A DNA stretch of 64,000 nucleotides from an uncultured Bacteroidales bacterium (GCA_947165255.1 CAMUZR010000009.1:52843-116842); one strand, 5' to 3'; positions 9,688 to 18,767 are shown, counted from the first letter of the stretch. Program-made: numbers and translations. Notes: generated by a model not told the origin, from the sequence alone.

Positions 9688-11681
9688 GAAGAGAAAAACG
9701 TCCTTGGTTAAGAACTAGTAATATATATATATACTTATTGTATAAGTCGCTGCTGGCATTCATTGTGCTGCTGGCAGCGCAGGCTTTTTTCTATTTAGAC
9801 AACACACGTATTTTCCACGTCGATGGTTTCCACGAATGGATGGGAATCATCTGGGGGAACATGGTCTTCGGCATTGCCACTATCGGGTGCATGCTGCTGG
9901 CCTATTACGCACTGAACCTCATACCTTTCAACTTCCGCTGGAACCCGCATTACCACCGAATCACCGAGTTGGTGTTCTATTACCTGCCCATCATGGCCAT
10001 GCTGGTGGCCGATATATGTGATTCGGCCTACTATCAGTACACCTACCGCCGGCTGAGCGGTGAGATTTTCCGTTATCTGGGCATCAGCGGCAATATGGGC
10101 GCCCTATGGCCACACTTCGTTGTAGACTACTGGCATTCCACCCTCTTTGCCATTATCATCACTATAATTTTGTTCTGGCTGGGAGGGAAGGCAAAACTGC
10201 TGCCCCGCAACCGGTATCGGAAGCACAAGGCGAACGACCTGGTGGGACTGGTGCTAGGCGGCTTATGCGTTGTTTTCCTTCTGCGCGGCGGTTTCGGAAA
10301 GAACATCGAATGGCACGACACCACTAAGTATTGCCAGGCCAAGAACTGCGCCCTGGTGACCAATAGTGGCTATAATATTGTTAGAACCTTCAACGGAGGC
10401 ACACTGCAGGAGGTGGACTATATGGACGCACGTGAGGCCGAGGCATTGTACAACCCCGTCTTTGCGCCCGACAGCGCCATTGCCAATGCCCGTCCCGAAC
10501 ACTCACAGGGCTGGGCTCCCAATGCCGGGTGCTGGCTCCAGCCGGCAGCACCAGACTCGTTGGGTAGGGTTGTCCGAGAGGCAAATGTGATGCGCAAAAA
10601 CGTGGTGATGATTGTGCTGGAAAGCTTCTCGCAAGAATATATGGGCTGCTACAACAAGGGCATTATGCCCAGTTTTACCCCCTTCCTAGACTCGCTTTAC
10701 GAACACAGCGTGGTCTACCAGGGTCGCGCCAACGGCAAAAAGTCCATCGAAGGCATTCCGGCGGTGTTCAGTTCCATACCTACGCTCATGACGTTTCCGC
10801 TGAGTATGAGCGACTACCGTGACGATAGCATCAATGCCCTCCCCAATATTCTGCGCAATAACGGCTACCACACTGCTTTCTTCCACGGGAGCTACAACGG
10901 GGTGATGAATTTCGACCGACTGTGCAAGAGATTGGGGTTTGAAGAATACTTCGGCAAAAATGAATATATGGCCGACCGCCACTCGCGCGAAAGCGACTAC
11001 GACGGCTGTTGGGGCATTTACGACGAATACTACTTACAGTATATGGTGCGCAAGCTGAGCACCTTCGAGCAGCCTTTCATGTCGGGCGTGTTCACCCTTT
11101 CGTCCCACCACCCCTACACCATGCAGCCGGGGCACGAGAACGACTTTGTCGACGGGCCTCACCCGCTGTGCAAGGTGGTGATGTACAGCGACAACGCCCT
11201 ACGCAAGTTCTTTGACGCTGCCCGAAAGACCGATTGGTATGAGAATACCATCTTCGTCATTACCGCCGACCACAGCGGGCAGGGCTTGAGCCGAGAGTAT
11301 AACGACTACGACGGATGGTACCGCATTCCCATGTTGTTCTACATCCCAAAGCATGAAGAATTCTTTGTGCCACAATTTGGCGAGGAATGGAGCGCCCATA
11401 AGGTTTATCCCCGCCTGATGCAGCAGATTGATATCATGCCCACCCTATTGGACTACCTGGGTATTCAGGCACAGACGGTATGTTTCGGCACCAGTGCCTT
11501 CCGTAACCCCGAAAAGGGATGGCAGATTGCCTATGGAAACGGATACTACCAATTGGAAACCAACGACGGCAAAGTGGCCGTCATAGGTCAGGAGAAAGAG
11601 GAAGGCGACGGCAACATACAGTTGCTGAAAGCCATTGTGCAGCAGTACAATCACCGCCTTATTAACAACCAGCTAAGATAA
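9684..11681 (+). CDS. LtaS-like membrane sulfatase/phosphatidyl transferase (Ser nucleophile variant)
   Basis: 665 residues. Five membrane helices fall in about residues 15-200, then a large extracytoplasmic alkaline-phosphatase/sulfatase fold. Metal-binding elements are visible: MIVLESFSQEY (Glu ligand), ITADHSGQG (Asp-His pair) and SSHHPY. The nucleophile position, aligned with the second family member in this window (31102-32895), is Ser354 in NGKKSIEG rather than the usual Thr. LtaS-family enzymes transfer glycerol-phosphate or phosphoethanolamine-type groups; since this is a Gram-negative with LPS, an envelope glycan or lipid is a likely substrate (inference). Overlaps gldB by 4 bases; a lipid kinase follows 16 bases later. 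Confidence 0.8.
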   Translation: MRREKRPWLRTSNIYIYLLYKSLLAFIVLLAAQAFFYLDNTRIFHVDGFHEWMGIIWGNMVFGIATIGCMLLAYYALNLIPFNFRWNPHYHRITELVFYYLPIMAMLVADICDSAYYQYTYRRLSGEIFRYLGISGNMGALWPHFVVDYWHSTLFAIIITIILFWLGGKAKLLPRNRYRKHKANDLVGLVLGGLCVVFLLRGGFGKNIEWHDTTKYCQAKNCALVTNSGYNIVRTFNGGTLQEVDYMDAREAEALYNPVFAPDSAIANARPEHSQGWAPNAGCWLQPAAPDSLGRVVREANVMRKNVVMIVLESFSQEYMGCYNKGIMPSFTPFLDSLYEHSVVYQGRANGKKSIEGIPAVFSSIPTLMTFPLSMSDYRDDSINALPNILRNNGYHTAFFHGSYNGVMNFDRLCKRLGFEEYFGKNEYMADRHSRESDYDGCWGIYDEYYLQYMVRKLSTFEQPFMSGVFTLSSHHPYTMQPGHENDFVDGPHPLCKVVMYSDNALRKFFDAARKTDWYENTIFVITADHSGQGLSREYNDYDGWYRIPMLFYIPKHEEFFVPQFGEEWSAHKVYPRLMQQIDIMPTLLDYLGIQAQTVCFGTSAFRNPEKGWQIAYGNGYYQLETNDGKVAVIGQEKEEGDGNIQLLKAIVQQYNHRLINNQLR

Positions 11682-11697
11682 TTAATAGAGACAAAAT

Positions 11698-12678
11698 ATG
11701 AAAAAAAGAATGCTGTTGATAGTCAATCCCATCTCAGGAGTTGGCAGACAAAAAAAGATTGAGCGACTCTTGAAGGATAACCTGAACCAGGATTTATATG
11801 ACTATGAGGTTCGCTATACCGAACGCATACACCACGGGACCGACTTGGCCCGCCAGGGAGCCGATGAGGGTTTTGATATCGTAGTGGCTGTGGGTGGCGA
11901 CGGCAGCATTAACGACGTGATTAAGGGTATTCACGGAACCGATACCACCCTGGGCATTATCCCCTGCGGATCGGGCAACGGCCTGGCCCGCTGCATGAAA
12001 ATACCCCTGACCCCTGCATTGGCCATACGCGTCCTTAACCAGTATAATGAAGGGCTGATCGACACCATCACACTGAACGATAAATATTACATCGCCAGCA
12101 TTGCCGGCGTGGGATTCGACGCCTATATCGCCCGGCTGATGCAGGCGGCCAAACTCCGCGGTTTCTCAGCCTACCTCAACCTTATCCTGCGCGAATACCC
12201 TTCCTATAAAGAGAAGGACTATAACCTGGTCATTGACGGTAAGGAAATCCGCCGCAAAGCATGGTTCACCACCTTTGCCAATAGTAACCAGTTTGGCTAC
12301 AATGCCGCCATTGCGCCACAGGCCAAACTAGACGACGGCCTTATCGATGTCAGCATTGTCGACAAAATTCCCATTGAGCACGTTCCCATCACAGGTCCGC
12401 TGGTATATGCCAATCATTTCGAACTTAGCCAACACGTCGAAATGTTCAAAGCACACGAAATATGGGTCACCGGCAATGTGGACAAATGGGTCAACATCGA
12501 CGGCGAAGGCGAAAACGTGGGCGAAGAGTTACACTTCGTAAATTACAAGCAAAGCCTCAAAATTCTCAAGCGCGACATGAAGCGCCCCCTCCGTCAACGC
12601 AACCCCGGCGAGGCATTCCAGCTCATGCAAGACCAGTTGCAGATGGTTCATGACCAGCTCATCCCCAAAAAGAAATAG
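11698..12678 (+). CDS. Diacylglycerol-kinase-family lipid kinase
   Basis: 326 residues of the DagK/YegS family, which phosphorylate diacylglycerol or sphingoid lipids with ATP. Visible motifs are NPISGVGR at the N-terminus, the nucleotide-binding VGGDGSINDV (about residues 64-73) and PCGSGNGLAR (about 91-100). The C-terminal beta-sandwich domain holds DGLIDVSIV. Its place directly after an LtaS-like enzyme is suggestive: LtaS reactions release diacylglycerol, which a kinase could return to phosphatidic acid. That pairing is inference. In Bacteroidales an alternative is a sphingosine or ceramide kinase. The next gene starts 15 bases downstream. Confidence 0.85.
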   Translation: MKKRMLLIVNPISGVGRQKKIERLLKDNLNQDLYDYEVRYTERIHHGTDLARQGADEGFDIVVAVGGDGSINDVIKGIHGTDTTLGIIPCGSGNGLARCMKIPLTPALAIRVLNQYNEGLIDTITLNDKYYIASIAGVGFDAYIARLMQAAKLRGFSAYLNLILREYPSYKEKDYNLVIDGKEIRRKAWFTTFANSNQFGYNAAIAPQAKLDDGLIDVSIVDKIPIEHVPITGPLVYANHFELSQHVEMFKAHEIWVTGNVDKWVNIDGEGENVGEELHFVNYKQSLKILKRDMKRPLRQRNPGEAFQLMQDQLQMVHDQLIPKKK

Positions 12679-12693
12679 CCGTAAAATGCCACT

Positions 12694-13026
12694 ATGTCTA
12701 AGAACAAGAACAAAATAGGCGTAGTCTACTCTACCAACCCCGACTACCAGTATCAATACGAAGGCGAGGAAAGCATTGTCGACACTCTTCCTCCTCAGCA
12801 GCAAAAACTACACGTCCGCATCGAACGTAGCGGCCGTGGCGGTAAGACGGTAACCGTGGTAGACAATTTTGTGGGCACACACGACGATTTGAATGCCCTA
12901 GGCAAAACCCTTAAGGGCAAATGCGGAGTAGGCGGAACGGTGAAAGATGGGCAAATTATTATCCAAGGCGAATTCCGCGAGCGAATAGTTACCCTGCTCA
13001 AAGAGTTGGGCTACCCTGTGCGATAG
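12694..13026 (+). CDS. SUI1/eIF1-family (YciH-like) translation factor
   Basis: 110 residues; residues 35-110 form a SUI1 domain with VRIERSGRGGKTVTVV, the GKTLKGKCGVGGTVK signature and a C-terminal RERIVTLLKELGY helix. Bacterial YciH resembles eukaryotic eIF1 and binds the 30S subunit; it is reported to influence start-site fidelity in E. coli. The variable N-terminus (residues 1-30) is polar. It is the last gene of the DUF349-gldB operon and is followed by two hairpins. Confidence 0.92.
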   Translation: MSKNKNKIGVVYSTNPDYQYQYEGEESIVDTLPPQQQKLHVRIERSGRGGKTVTVVDNFVGTHDDLNALGKTLKGKCGVGGTVKDGQIIIQGEFRERIVTLLKELGYPVR

Positions 13027-13365
13027 TTCCGAATCCCGAACTAGGGATTCTATGTGGACACCACTATTATGATTCGCAGAACACTATACGTATTAGCGTT
13101 CTGCGATTTCCATTTTGGCTTATTCCCTACATGCTGACAGGCAGTTTCTGATTTCATTTTACTCATTGTACCTGTCTCGATTAGCCATCTGCGGTCGAAG
13201 GACACAGCTTAAATTCAATAATTTAACGTCCGACAAGACTAGTGACTGTTCATGTTAAATTGTATCAGTCCACGAACATTATGTGACGAAAGGATGAGCA
13301 TAACCATGCACCCGTCGAGTTCAATCGGAAAATACGTTAAAATCTATAGTCCACCGAATTATGAT
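13027..13365. other. Gap between convergent operons
   Basis: 339 bases with two hairpins at the left end. From about 13110 to 13365 I see no promoter box, no credible open frame and no RNA gene; composition drifts to higher A+T than the flanking genes. Confidence 0.6.
13031..13106 (+). terminator. Two hairpins after the SUI1 gene
   Basis: A 7-bp stem (13031-13037 with 13044-13050) is followed by a 9-bp stem, TCGCAGAAC at 13074-13082 pairing with GTTCTGCGA at 13098-13106, and then TTTC. The T-run is weak, so termination may be inefficient or may serve as a boundary between this operon and the convergent nlpC gene. Confidence 0.5.
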
Positions 13366-13986
13366 TTAGGAGTCCTTAACTCGGCCACCTTTGTAGAAAT
13401 GCTTGGACCAGTAGCTGTCGCCTAGGCGGCTGATGATAACGCCGCGGGAGGTGGAAGAATGGGCGAAAATGTCATTCTTTAAGAAGATGCCCACATGCGA
13501 CACCCGCCCTTTGCTATTGGTGAAAAAGACCAAGTCGCCCTCTTGGAGTTCGCTTCGAGAAATAAGGATGCAGTCGAGCTGCATGTCGTTGGCCACGCGG
13601 TGTAGGGTGCGTTGGTAGACTTCCTGATAAATGTTGCTCACAAAGCCGGAGCAATCCACACCTGCTTTTGTTGAGCCGCCAAATTGATAAGGAGTGCCCA
13701 TCCAGGATTGGATAGCGTTGTAGAGAGCCTCGTTATCACCCTCTTCTCGTTCGATGCCCAGCGCGTTAACCCTTCCTTCGGCCTTGGCCTCGGCAGAGGG
13801 TGTGGGCACGTAGGGAACTTCTTTCACATATTCATCTACATAAAGCTCTCCCAAGGAATAGTCTTCCTCCTCCAAGTCGGTGGAAAGGAAACGCTTTACT
13901 GTATCACACGAAGAAAAGAGCAACGTAGCCGTCAAAAGAAGCCAGAGGATAGAATGTGCTTTTTTCAAATCGTTAATAAATGGCAT
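13366..13986 (-). CDS. NlpC/P60 cell-wall hydrolase lipoprotein
   Basis: 206 residues. A signal with a lipobox ending LLFSSC directs it to the envelope. The C-terminal NlpC/P60 domain has the catalytic Cys in AGVDCSGFVSNIY (about residue 109), the His in GRVSHVGIFL (about residue 161) and a third polar residue in FAHSSTSRGV. Such enzymes cleave peptidoglycan stem peptides, usually the gamma-D-Glu-diamino acid bond. It is 6 bases downstream of the DivIC-like gene and belongs to the mltD-divIC-nlpC operon, all cell-wall functions. Confidence 0.9.
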   Translation of the reverse strand: MPFINDLKKAHSILWLLLTATLLFSSCDTVKRFLSTDLEEEDYSLGELYVDEYVKEVPYVPTPSAEAKAEGRVNALGIEREEGDNEALYNAIQSWMGTPYQFGGSTKAGVDCSGFVSNIYQEVYQRTLHRVANDMQLDCILISRSELQEGDLVFFTNSKGRVSHVGIFLKNDIFAHSSTSRGVIISRLGDSYWSKHFYKGGRVKDS

Positions 13987-13992
13987 GGTGGG

Positions 13993-14301
13993 CTATTTTT
14001 CTTTCGAGTCCTTGATAATGAAGATATCCTCATCGGCACGTTTCATGTAGTAGTGTTCGCGGCCGTATGCCTCGAGCGCCTCTTTACTTCCGAAAAGGCT
14101 CACAGCCTCAAGACTGTCCTGCTTAATATCCTTTTCAATTAGCTCAGCCTCCTTATTGAGGTCGTTGAGCTCATGCTTCAGCCGATGGATGACTCGAACG
14201 TTATTCTCGCCTAAAAAGAGGAAGAAAAGTAGAAATATCAGTGTGGCAGCAACATATTTGTTCCGCACTATTTTCCATAGTTTCAAAAAGAATTTTTTCA
14301 T
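13993..14301 (-). CDS. DivIC/FtsB-type septum formation initiator
   Basis: 102 residues: a short Lys-rich N-terminus, one membrane helix (about residues 16-33, YVAATLIFLLFFLFLG), then a coiled coil (HRLKHELNDLNKEAELIEK) and the family's C-terminal SKEALEAYGREHYYMKRADE, in which the AR/GREHYYMK segment is diagnostic. These bitopic proteins bridge FtsL and FtsQ/DivIB in the divisome. Located between a lytic transglycosylase and an NlpC/P60 protein. Confidence 0.88.
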   Translation of the reverse strand: MKKFFLKLWKIVRNKYVAATLIFLLFFLFLGENNVRVIHRLKHELNDLNKEAELIEKDIKQDSLEAVSLFGSKEALEAYGREHYYMKRADEDIFIIKDSKEK

Positions 14302-14361
14302 ATTGTGCTTACTTACATTTGTTCATATCGGATGGCTCCGAGAAAGAAGAAGAGGCAGAGG

Positions 14362-15648
14362 TTACCTCACCTTGATGCGCTGTCCATAGCGAATCTTATC
14401 AGACTTTAATCCATTGAGCTTCTTCAATTTGCTCACGGTTGTACCGTGTTTAGCAGCGATGGAAGTAAGGGTCTCACCTTTGCGTACCTTATGATAGGAT
14501 GCGGGTTTGGCCGCATTGCGAGATTTGGCCACTGTGGGTCTGGTGCTACCACTGCCTTCCACGATTTCCGAACCGGTGGGGGAAATCACTGCGCGACGGC
14601 TGATAGAGTCCTCCGAAGCGATAAAAATAGAATCGGCCCAGGTGATGAGGTCGTTCATCTTATCGGTAGGTAGGCAAAGCGGATAGGAGCCACCTTCGCC
14701 TGGAATGAAGTCGGCACGGTATTGTGGGTTAAGTGTACGCAGTTCTTCCATATCTACCCCGGTGTACTTATTTACAAAATGAAACATCATATTGCGCTCC
14801 ACCATAATCGTATCGGTGTGAATCGGGATGGCCACCCGTTTCGGATGAAGACCGTGTTCTGGATAGAAATTCATAATATAGGTGGCCGCGATGAAGGCAG
14901 GAATATATCCACGAGTCTCGCGGGGAAGATAGGAATAAATCTGCCAAAAGTCCCGCTTACCGCCCGAACGGGCAATAGCCTTATTGATATTGCCGGGGCC
15001 GCAATTGTAGGCGGCGATGGCCAAATGCCAGTCACCGAAAATGCGGTAAAGGTCGTGGATATAGTGGGCAGCGGCATCGGAGGATTTATACGTATCGCGG
15101 CGCTCGTCAATAATAGAATTCACCTCAAGGCCGTAGTTTTTACCCGTTGTATACATAAACTGCCACAATCCTGCCGCTCCCACACGTGAAGTAGCCTGCG
15201 GATTCATTGCCGACTCCACAATGGTAAGGTACTTAAGTTCTTCGGGAACATCGTATTTAGCCAACGACTGCTCGAAAACAGGAAAATAAAACTCCGACAA
15301 CGTCAACATCACATCCAGACGAGTCTTCATTCGATTGAGATACATACGGATATAAGAGCGAACCTCCTTATTATAGGTCATCGGAATCACAGTATGGAGC
15401 GACTGCAGACGGCGGGCTATCACCGTGTCTGGAATCTGGTCGAAGGCATAGTCAGTATTGATATTGGCACGATGCCTGCGCGAAGTGGCGGCATATTTGT
15501 TCATAAGGAAACTATTGAGCAGGCTGTCGTAGTTGGACACAAATCGGTCAGCCATGTCGGCGGCTTCGGGATTAGTGGGGGTAAACTGCGCCTGGGCCGC
15601 AGGTGTCAACAGCAAAAGGAAGAAAGCTATATAGCAAAAACGTTTCAT
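14362..15648 (-). CDS. mltD: MltD-like membrane-bound lytic transglycosylase with LysM
   Basis: 428 residues with a signal peptide (ending AAQAQ). The SLT domain lies at about 120-270: LTIVESAMNPQATSRVGAAG contains the catalytic Glu (VESAMNP), followed by GLWQFMYTTGKNYGL and AYNCGPGNINKAI. A single LysM peptidoglycan-binding module occupies the end (HKVRKGETLTSIAAKHGTT). MltD cleaves glycan strands to 1,6-anhydro products. There is no clear lipobox, so it may be periplasmic rather than lipid-anchored. First gene of a minus-strand operon with divIC (60-base gap) and nlpC; promoter box at 15815-15822. Confidence 0.92.
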   Translation of the reverse strand: MKRFCYIAFFLLLLTPAAQAQFTPTNPEAADMADRFVSNYDSLLNSFLMNKYAATSRRHRANINTDYAFDQIPDTVIARRLQSLHTVIPMTYNKEVRSYIRMYLNRMKTRLDVMLTLSEFYFPVFEQSLAKYDVPEELKYLTIVESAMNPQATSRVGAAGLWQFMYTTGKNYGLEVNSIIDERRDTYKSSDAAAHYIHDLYRIFGDWHLAIAAYNCGPGNINKAIARSGGKRDFWQIYSYLPRETRGYIPAFIAATYIMNFYPEHGLHPKRVAIPIHTDTIMVERNMMFHFVNKYTGVDMEELRTLNPQYRADFIPGEGGSYPLCLPTDKMNDLITWADSIFIASEDSISRRAVISPTGSEIVEGSGSTRPTVAKSRNAAKPASYHKVRKGETLTSIAAKHGTTVSKLKKLNGLKSDKIRYGQRIKVR

Positions 15649-15814
15649 AATATTAAACTCAATTACCCATTAAAAAAACGCACCGACTCACAAACACTCC
15701 CAAAAACAGACATGACAAAGCAGCGGAATAGGCAGTCTAAACAATCCGTTCATGCTCTTTTACACTGAAATGTAACCGTCGTCGGCAAGCATTATTTCAA
15801 CAATATTTAGAATG

Positions 15815-15822
15815 CAAAAATA
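15815..15822 (-). promoter_or_regulatory. Promoter -7 box for the mltD operon
   Basis: Minus strand reads TATTTTTG followed by CA. It leaves a leader of about 160 bases before the mltD ATG at 15648. Confidence 0.6.
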
Positions 15823-15979
15823 CGCAAAAAATCCCTTATGGCAAAACGAAAAGCCAGCAGAGTTATCAACATTTTTCACAAATCACATCCAACATACTGA
15901 CAGAAAAAAACTTATACCCACCACTACTGTGAAAACATTTTTTTTTCAAACCAACTGTGGCTAAAACTATTTTTTTTTG

Positions 15980-15987
15980 TATCTTTG
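15980..15987 (+). promoter_or_regulatory. Promoter -7 box for thioredoxin
   Basis: TATCTTTG followed by CAA, 37 bases before the chosen thioredoxin start; it follows a T-run as in most boxes in this window. Confidence 0.65.
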
Positions 15988-16024
15988 CAACCTGAAAAGA
16001 CAAATAATAACAAATCAATACAAC

Positions 16025-16339
16025 ATGGAAATCAACATCACAGAACAAAATTTCGACGAAGTCTTGGCAAATAATGCCGTCGTCATGATCGATTTCGGCG
16101 CCACATGGTGTGGTCCCTGCAAAGCCCTGGCTCCCATAGTAGAAGAAATAGCCAAAGAATACGAAGGCCGCTGTGCCGTTGGCAAAGCCGATGTGGAAGA
16201 ATGCCCTGCCATTGCCGCCCGCTATCGCATCCGCAACGTCCCCACCGTCCTCTTCTTCAAGAACGGCGAAACCAAAGACAAATCCGTCGGCCTTGTCCAA
16301 AAATCCACCCTCACCGACAAAATCGATGCCCTTCTGTAA
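16025..16339 (+). CDS. trxA: Thioredoxin
   Basis: 104 residues from the ATG at 16025; an earlier in-frame ATG at 15977 overlaps the promoter box and is rejected. The active site WCGPC lies in FGATWCGPCKALAP (about residues 27-31), and the cis-Pro is in RNVPTVLFF. No signal peptide, so it is a cytosolic thiol-disulfide reductant for reductases and oxidised proteins. The following DUF58 gene begins 10 bases after the stop. Confidence 0.95.
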   Translation: MEINITEQNFDEVLANNAVVMIDFGATWCGPCKALAPIVEEIAKEYEGRCAVGKADVEECPAIAARYRIRNVPTVLFFKNGETKDKSVGLVQKSTLTDKIDALL

Positions 16340-16349
16340 TCGGTAAGTC

Positions 16350-17288
16350 TTGTTTGAAGAATTAGAGAAATACAAATCGCTGGACTTCTATGCCCGCCAG
16401 ATAGTCGAGGGGTTCCTCACCGGGCTGCATAGAAGTCCTTTTCATGGCTTTTCAGTCGAATTTGCCGAACATCGCCAATACACCATCGGCGAGTCCACCC
16501 GCAACATCGATTGGAAACTATATGGCCGTACCAACAAATTATTTGTCAAGCGTTTCGAAGAGGAAACCAACCTTCGCTGCCAACTGGTGATAGACCACAG
16601 CGGATCCATGTTCCTTCCCACCGAACGGCAGGGCGACCCTCTCCACCCCAACAAACTGACCTTTGCCTGCTATGCTGCGGCCGTCTTAAGCGAACTACTA
16701 GTACGCCAGCGCGATGCCTTCGGTCTCTCACTTCTCAGCAACGGCATCGACCTCCAGACCGACTGCCGTAGCAGCTGGGTTCATCAGCAGTATCTCCTAG
16801 GCCTTTTAGAGAAAGAACTGCTTCAGCCCACCCCGGACAAACTGAGCGACAAAAGCCAGCTGCGCAGCACCCACATCAGCGAGGCCCTCCACCTCACCGC
16901 CGAACAGCTCCACAAACGCTCCCTTGTGGTCATCTTCACTGATGCCTTAGTCAAACCCGACGACCAAGACCCACTTATGGATGCCCTGCGCCACCTGCGC
17001 CACTGCAAACACGAGGTAATCCTCTTCCACACCCTTCACCAGCAGCAAGAAGTCCGCTTCGACTATCCCAACCGTCCCACCGAATTCATCGACCTCGAGA
17101 GCGGGCGCCGTCTCAAGGTCAACCCATCCGAAGTGGCCGAGAAATACCGTGACCAAGTATCACGTCAGATAGCCGACATTAAACAACATGCCATCCGCTA
17201 TCGAATCGATTACCAGCCCGTTGACATATCACAGGGGTTCGAACAAGTGATGCTCCCCTATCTGCTCAAACGCAGTCGCCACCAATAG
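16350..17288 (+). CDS. DUF58 protein (vWA-like), MoxR-associated type
   Basis: 312 residues starting at a TTG that directly precedes the conserved N-terminal helix; no ATG fits. The DUF58 core is GESTRNIDWKLYGRTNKLFV (about residues 46-65), where the R-x-IDW signature is diagnostic. A vWA-type fold follows, with a MIDAS-like DHSGSM (about 84-89). DUF58 proteins normally work with a MoxR AAA+ ATPase and membrane vWA proteins, in complex assembly or stress; no moxR gene is in the window, so this is a stand-alone copy. It may share the thioredoxin transcript. Confidence 0.85.
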   Translation: MFEELEKYKSLDFYARQIVEGFLTGLHRSPFHGFSVEFAEHRQYTIGESTRNIDWKLYGRTNKLFVKRFEEETNLRCQLVIDHSGSMFLPTERQGDPLHPNKLTFACYAAAVLSELLVRQRDAFGLSLLSNGIDLQTDCRSSWVHQQYLLGLLEKELLQPTPDKLSDKSQLRSTHISEALHLTAEQLHKRSLVVIFTDALVKPDDQDPLMDALRHLRHCKHEVILFHTLHQQQEVRFDYPNRPTEFIDLESGRRLKVNPSEVAEKYRDQVSRQIADIKQHAIRYRIDYQPVDISQGFEQVMLPYLLKRSRHQ

Positions 17289-17496
17289 CATCACAACCGC
17301 CTTGCAAAACAGGTCAGCTAATTACACCAATAAGCACTATTCCATTCCAACAATAACGCACTTTTTTACGAAAAGAGTGCAAAAAAGACATTTTATTCCC
17401 ATTCTTTGCAGTCTCATTTTCACACAAATAACAAAAAATGTGAATAATTTTTGGCAAATCCGACTCCCCATATCTCAAAAATCAATATTTTTTTAT

Positions 17497-17504
17497 TATC
17501 TTTG
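17497..17504 (+). promoter_or_regulatory. Promoter -7 box for butyrate kinase
   Basis: TATCTTTG followed by CAATC, 49 bases before the buk ATG at 17554 and after a T-run. Confidence 0.65.
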
Positions 17505-17553
17505 CAATCTAAAAAATTGAATAAAAATAACAATAATATTCCGCAAAATAAAC

Positions 17554-18645
17554 ATGAGCACAAAAAAGTATACCTTAGTCATTAACCCTGGGGCAACCTC
17601 CACCAAGGCTGCCATTTATGAGGGCGAGAACGAAGTATTCACCGAGAACATTTCCCATCCCATTGAGGAAGTTCAGAAATTCGCCGAAGTGGCCGACCAG
17701 TTCGACTACCGCAAGGGTGCCATCCTCGACATGATCAAACGTCATGGCATCGGCACCGACGAAATTGCCATCGTCATGGGCCGCGGCGGCCTCACCCGTC
17801 CCTGCGAGAGCGGCACCTACCGTGTCAACGAACTCATGAAGAAGGAGTGCCACGAAGGCATCCAGGGCAAACACGCCTGCAACCTCGGCGCCCTTATCGG
17901 CGACTCTATCGCCAAAGACCTCGGCCTCAATTGCGCCTATATCTCCGACCCCGGCATTGTCGACGAGCGCCCCGATTTCGCCAAGATTTCCGGCCACCCC
18001 GTCTTCGACCTCGACAGCTCCCGTGAGGGTGTCATTTGGCACTGCCTCAACCAGAAAATGACCGCCAAACTCTATGCCCGCGAGCTTGGCAAACATTACG
18101 AAGACCTCAACCTCATCATCGCCCACATGGGCGGTGGTGTCAGCGTCGGATGCCACGAGCACGGCCGTTGCGTCGAAGTCAACCGCGCCCTCTGCGGCCT
18201 CGGTGCCTTCTCCCCCACCCGTTGCGGCAGCATCAACTCCAGCAAACTCATCGAAGTGGCCTGCAGCGGCCAGTATACCGAGGCTCAGCTCAAGAAGATG
18301 GTCACCGCCGAAGGCGGCTTCGTCGCCTACCTCGGTACCAACGACGCCTACGAAGTGGAGAAGAAAGCCCTCGCCGGCGACCCCAAGTGCCAGCTCCTCG
18401 TCGATGCCTTCTGCTATCAGGTATCCCTCGAAATCAGCCGTCTCGCAGCTGTCGTCAAAGGCAAGGTCGATGCCATCCTTCTCACCGGCGGCATCTCCTA
18501 CAGCAAACCCTGGATGCAGCAAATCACCGAGCGCATCGACTGGATTGCCCCCGTCAAGATATACAAAGGCGAGAACGAAATGCTCGCCCTGGCCATCTGT
18601 GGTAAGGAAATTCTCGACGGTGCCACTCCTAAAGAATACAAATAG
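17554..18645 (+). CDS. buk: Butyrate kinase
   Basis: Reversible phosphoryl transfer between butyryl-phosphate and ADP, giving ATP in butyrate fermentation. The 363-residue protein has the ASKHA (acetate/butyrate kinase) signatures: VINPGATSTKAAIYEGE at the N-terminus, IAHMGGGVSVGCHEHGR mid-protein and ILLTGGISYS near the C-terminus. Branched-chain or isobutyrate kinase activity is possible within the family. The usual partner ptb (phosphotransbutyrylase) is not adjacent or elsewhere in the window. A strong hairpin terminator follows, so it is probably a single-gene transcript. Confidence 0.92.
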   Translation: MSTKKYTLVINPGATSTKAAIYEGENEVFTENISHPIEEVQKFAEVADQFDYRKGAILDMIKRHGIGTDEIAIVMGRGGLTRPCESGTYRVNELMKKECHEGIQGKHACNLGALIGDSIAKDLGLNCAYISDPGIVDERPDFAKISGHPVFDLDSSREGVIWHCLNQKMTAKLYARELGKHYEDLNLIIAHMGGGVSVGCHEHGRCVEVNRALCGLGAFSPTRCGSINSSKLIEVACSGQYTEAQLKKMVTAEGGFVAYLGTNDAYEVEKKALAGDPKCQLLVDAFCYQVSLEISRLAAVVKGKVDAILLTGGISYSKPWMQQITERIDWIAPVKIYKGENEMLALAICGKEILDGATPKEYK

Positions 18646-18680
18646 TTATCCTTTAACCCGATAGCAAATCGCTTCAGACA

Positions 18681-18716
18681 AATAGTCGCCACAATCCTCT
18701 TTTTGTGGCGACTATT
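18681..18716 (+). terminator. Terminator after buk
   Basis: A perfect 14-bp stem (18681-18694 with 18703-18716) around an 8-base loop, 35 bases after the buk stop. The stem ends in TATT rather than a long T-run, but its length makes it very stable. Confidence 0.75.
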
Positions 18717-18767
18717 TGCAATAAAAAAAGTTCTTTCAAACAGAAAACATATCAATTCATACCCGAA

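Noticed and set aside
13031..13050. GAATCCC/GGGATTC stem with a tRNA-like look
   Set aside because: No acceptor, D or T arms around it; it is a simple hairpin after the SUI1 gene.
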